In this document: positions 4,601 to 5,854 of the stretch, one piece after another | Layout: every line of letters begins with the position of its first letter | How positions within the stretch are numbered: the first letter of the stretch is position 1 | Source: Singulisphaera sp. GP187 | GTDB lineage: Bacteria; Planctomycetota; Phycisphaerae; Phycisphaerales; SM1A02 | Assembly: GCA_945896765.1 (NCBI GenBank) | Contig: CAMDEL010000108.1 | Span: 1 to 5,854, forward strand | Direction: 5' to 3' | Length of the DNA: 5,854 bases | Notes under the pieces: model-generated | What the model was told of the DNA's origin: nothing | Database searches by the model: none | What the model saw: the letters and a program-made list of their open reading frames with translations, nothing else | Translations under genes and position numbers: made by a program

Positions 4601-5650
4601 GTGCAGATTGAACACAAATTCATTGCCTCCATACTCGTTGCTTGCTCGGCTGTCAGCACTTCTGTCATTGCGCAGACTCCCCCGACAGCGCGTGCGCCAA
4701 TGACTCCAGCAACATCCGCCGCTTCATCAAAGGCGGCTCCTGTTCAAGTACCGGCTCCTGCGCCGCCAGCCACTCCAGAACTTCTAACAGAAGACCAAGA
4801 CATTTTATTTGCATTGCTTCACACCGAAGTCTCAATTGACTTTGATGAAACGCCCGCGAAAGATGCGCTCAACTACATCCAGCAAATTGTTGGAGTACAA
4901 ATGGTTGCGCGGTGGCTCACTGAAAAGAATTCAACAGGTATGGATCCTGCAGAATTGATCACAGTAAAACTACAACGTGTCTGCGCTCTCGATGCGCTTG
5001 AAACGGTCTTGGCAGAACTTTCGACTGAACACGCTTGCACTTGGCAACTTCGAGGTGGTTTTCTTGAAGTGGGAACAAAGGATAATTTGTCGCGGCGCGG
5101 CACCAGAAAAATCAAACTCTATCCAATTAAAGATTTACTGTACGAAGTTCCTTACTTCGACAATGCTCCCGACTTTAATATCGACGCCGCGTTCAATCAG
5201 GGTGGAGGCGGCGGTGGTGGAAATGGCGGAGGTGGCAGTGGTGGCGGATTCGGCGGTGGAGGTGGAGGCGGAGGCGGAGGCGGTGGCAACCTCTTTGGAA
5301 ATGGCGGAGAAAGCCCAGAACGCGCGACAGATGCAGCGAAGGGAAAGCGCCTGATCGAACTTATTAAATCTCTCGTCGAACCAGAAGCGTGGGAAAACGA
5401 CTGGGCAACAATTGATTACACGCACGAATCTCTGGTTGTTCGCGCGCCAGATTATGTCCACCGTGCGCTTGGTGGATATTCGTTCCTTGCGCCTTCGAGA
5501 CTCGAGAAACAACGCGGAACTGGTCGCTATGTTTCTATGACTGTGCCGATGACTTTCTCACAACTGCAAGGATTTTCTCCTGCTTCGACGAGTGGTTCTG
5601 TCGGTGGTGGCGTAGGTGGTGGCGCAGGTGGCGGCGGTCCGCGACCATGA
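4601..5650 (+). CDS. Exported glycine-rich protein with STN/secretin-type N-domains
   Basis: 349 residues from GTG 4601, fixed by the SD. The N-terminus is an export signal: Lys-6, hydrophobic core, and cleavage either by signal peptidase I after VIA (24, before Gln-25) or, since L-V-A-C15 fits a lipobox, as a lipoprotein at Cys-15. A Pro/Ala/Thr-rich linker (26-60) follows. Residues about 75-160 resemble the STN domain (secretin and TonB N-terminus): VSIDFDETPAKDALNYIQ, a VKLQRV strand and WQLRGGFLEVGTK. IKLYPIKDLLYEVPYFD (171-187) follows, then an almost pure Gly tract (201-229), then a second possible N-domain (about 246-290: GKRLIELIKSLVEPEAW, LVVRAPDYVHRAL) and a Gly-rich C-terminus ending GGGGPRP. 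There is no secretin beta-barrel domain, so it is not a pore-forming secretin. I infer an envelope-located binding or assembly protein, probably co-transcribed with the upstream secreted protein. The closest match I recall is planctomycete STN-domain hypothetical proteins. Confidence 0.88.
   Translation: MQIEHKFIASILVACSAVSTSVIAQTPPTARAPMTPATSAASSKAAPVQVPAPAPPATPELLTEDQDILFALLHTEVSIDFDETPAKDALNYIQQIVGVQMVARWLTEKNSTGMDPAELITVKLQRVCALDALETVLAELSTEHACTWQLRGGFLEVGTKDNLSRRGTRKIKLYPIKDLLYEVPYFDNAPDFNIDAAFNQGGGGGGGNGGGGSGGGFGGGGGGGGGGGGNLFGNGGESPERATDAAKGKRLIELIKSLVEPEAWENDWATIDYTHESLVVRAPDYVHRALGGYSFLAPSRLEKQRGTGRYVSMTVPMTFSQLQGFSPASTSGSVGGGVGGGAGGGGPRP
5201..5287 (+). repeat. GGN-codon repeat encoding polyglycine
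   Basis: An almost uninterrupted run of GGT, GGA and GGC codons encodes 26 glycines broken only by Asn, Ser and Phe (residues 201-229, the last block being 12 glycines). Synonymous codons vary, so it is not a pure microsatellite, but GGTGGA and GGCGGA units recur. The coding strand is dense in GG dinucleotides and could form weak two-quartet G-quadruplexes in mRNA. The peptide is a flexible linker between two folded segments. Confidence 0.85.
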
Positions 5651-5654
5651 TCTT

Positions 5655-5688
5655 CAAAGTCTGCTTTGCAAACGCATTTGCTGCGACT
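5655..5688. terminator. Possible weak hairpins between convergent genes
   Basis: The 44-base gap between the convergent stops holds adjacent small inverted repeats: CAAAG 5655-5659 / CTTTG 5664-5668, and GCAAA 5668-5672 / TTTGC 5677-5681. An outer AGTC 5658-5661 / GACT 5685-5688 competes with the first. TGTTTAG follows on the plus strand. Position fits a shared bidirectional terminator, but the stems are short and there is no clean T-run. Confidence 0.3.
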
Positions 5689-5694
5689 GTTTAG

Positions 5695-5854
5695 TCACTT
5701 CGACCACCAGTAAATTCTTCGCATCGTGTACACATTGTCGGTGAACACTCGCTCACGCAAACTGCGAAAAGATCTTGCTGCATCGACAGGTGATGGAGCG
5801 ACATATTCATTCATGGTCGGCGTCAGCGAGATGTATTTCATCCCGTTCGTCCTC
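5695..5854 (-). CDS. Unrecognised protein, C-terminal 52 residues (5' end outside window)
   Basis: On the minus strand the frame is open from the right edge (5853) to the TGA at 5697-5695. It encodes 52 residues that include MKYISLTPTMNEYVAPSPVD and end in the aromatic, basic tail TMRRIYWWSK. The sequence has protein-like composition with no stop in 52 codons, its stop falls just beyond the end of the plus-strand gene, and the tail looks like a natural C-terminus, so I read it as the end of a longer gene transcribed convergently. I do not recognise the family, and no motif points to a function. A short stand-alone ORF starting at an internal ATG is possible but less likely. Confidence 0.6.
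   Translation of the reverse strand, partial: RTNGMKYISLTPTMNEYVAPSPVDAARSFRSLRERVFTDNVYTMRRIYWWSK

Noticed and set aside
5647..5694. ATGA overlap starting a 15-codon ORF after the STN-domain gene
   Set aside because: It is too short, has no SD, overlaps hairpins between convergent genes and ends just before the facing stop codon.
1..5854. CRISPR array, insertion sequence or phage genes
   Set aside because: No regularly spaced repeats, no transposase-like frame and no phage-type proteins are present.

Overview
The window reads like an ordinary chromosomal segment of a Planctomycetota bacterium, possibly of the Phycisphaerae. That placement is inferred from four things: the sequence style of the MFS transporter tail, the six-domain ribosomal protein S1 with an extended tail, a secreted protein whose STN/secretin-type N-domains are separated by a long polyglycine tract, and a large secreted helical protein with no obvious relatives. 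I could not run a database search, so it is not proven. No phage, transposon, CRISPR array, rRNA or tRNA is visible.

Layout: (1) positions 1-479 (+) hold the C-terminal end of an MFS transporter that enters from the left edge. (2) Positions 480-578 form a short leader with three successive possible hairpins and no Shine-Dalgarno sequence, preceded by an extended -10-like motif overlapping the transporter stop. (3) Positions 579-2366 (+) encode ribosomal protein S1 (rpsA). (4) Positions 2367-2712 are about 350 bases without a firm gene but rich in structure: an imperfect tandem repeat, a near-perfect bidirectional intrinsic terminator, a roughly 80-nt element closed by long inverted repeats, and a 21-codon possible leader ORF containing a GNRA-loop hairpin. 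(5) About 2713-4572 (+) encodes a secreted protein of about 619 residues. Its N-terminal half resembles a divergent AMMECR1 domain and its C-terminal half looks like an alpha-helical toroid. (6) Positions 4601-5650 (+), starting at GTG behind a strong Shine-Dalgarno, encode a secreted STN-domain, glycine-rich protein. (7) Positions 5651-5694 are a short convergent intergenic gap with small hairpins. (8) Positions 5695-5854 (-) hold the last 52 codons of an unrecognised gene that enters from the right edge.

How the parts relate: rpsA appears to be its own transcription unit, with a promoter at the end of the transporter gene and a strong terminator at 2426-2470. The two exported proteins are 28 bases apart and probably form a two-gene envelope unit, although the second may also have its own promoter. 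The most interesting points are the S1 leader, which recalls the E. coli rpsA autoregulatory leader; the structured intergenic region upstream of the exported pair; and the possible extracytoplasmic AMMECR1-like/helical-toroid protein paired with a stand-alone secretin-type N-domain protein.
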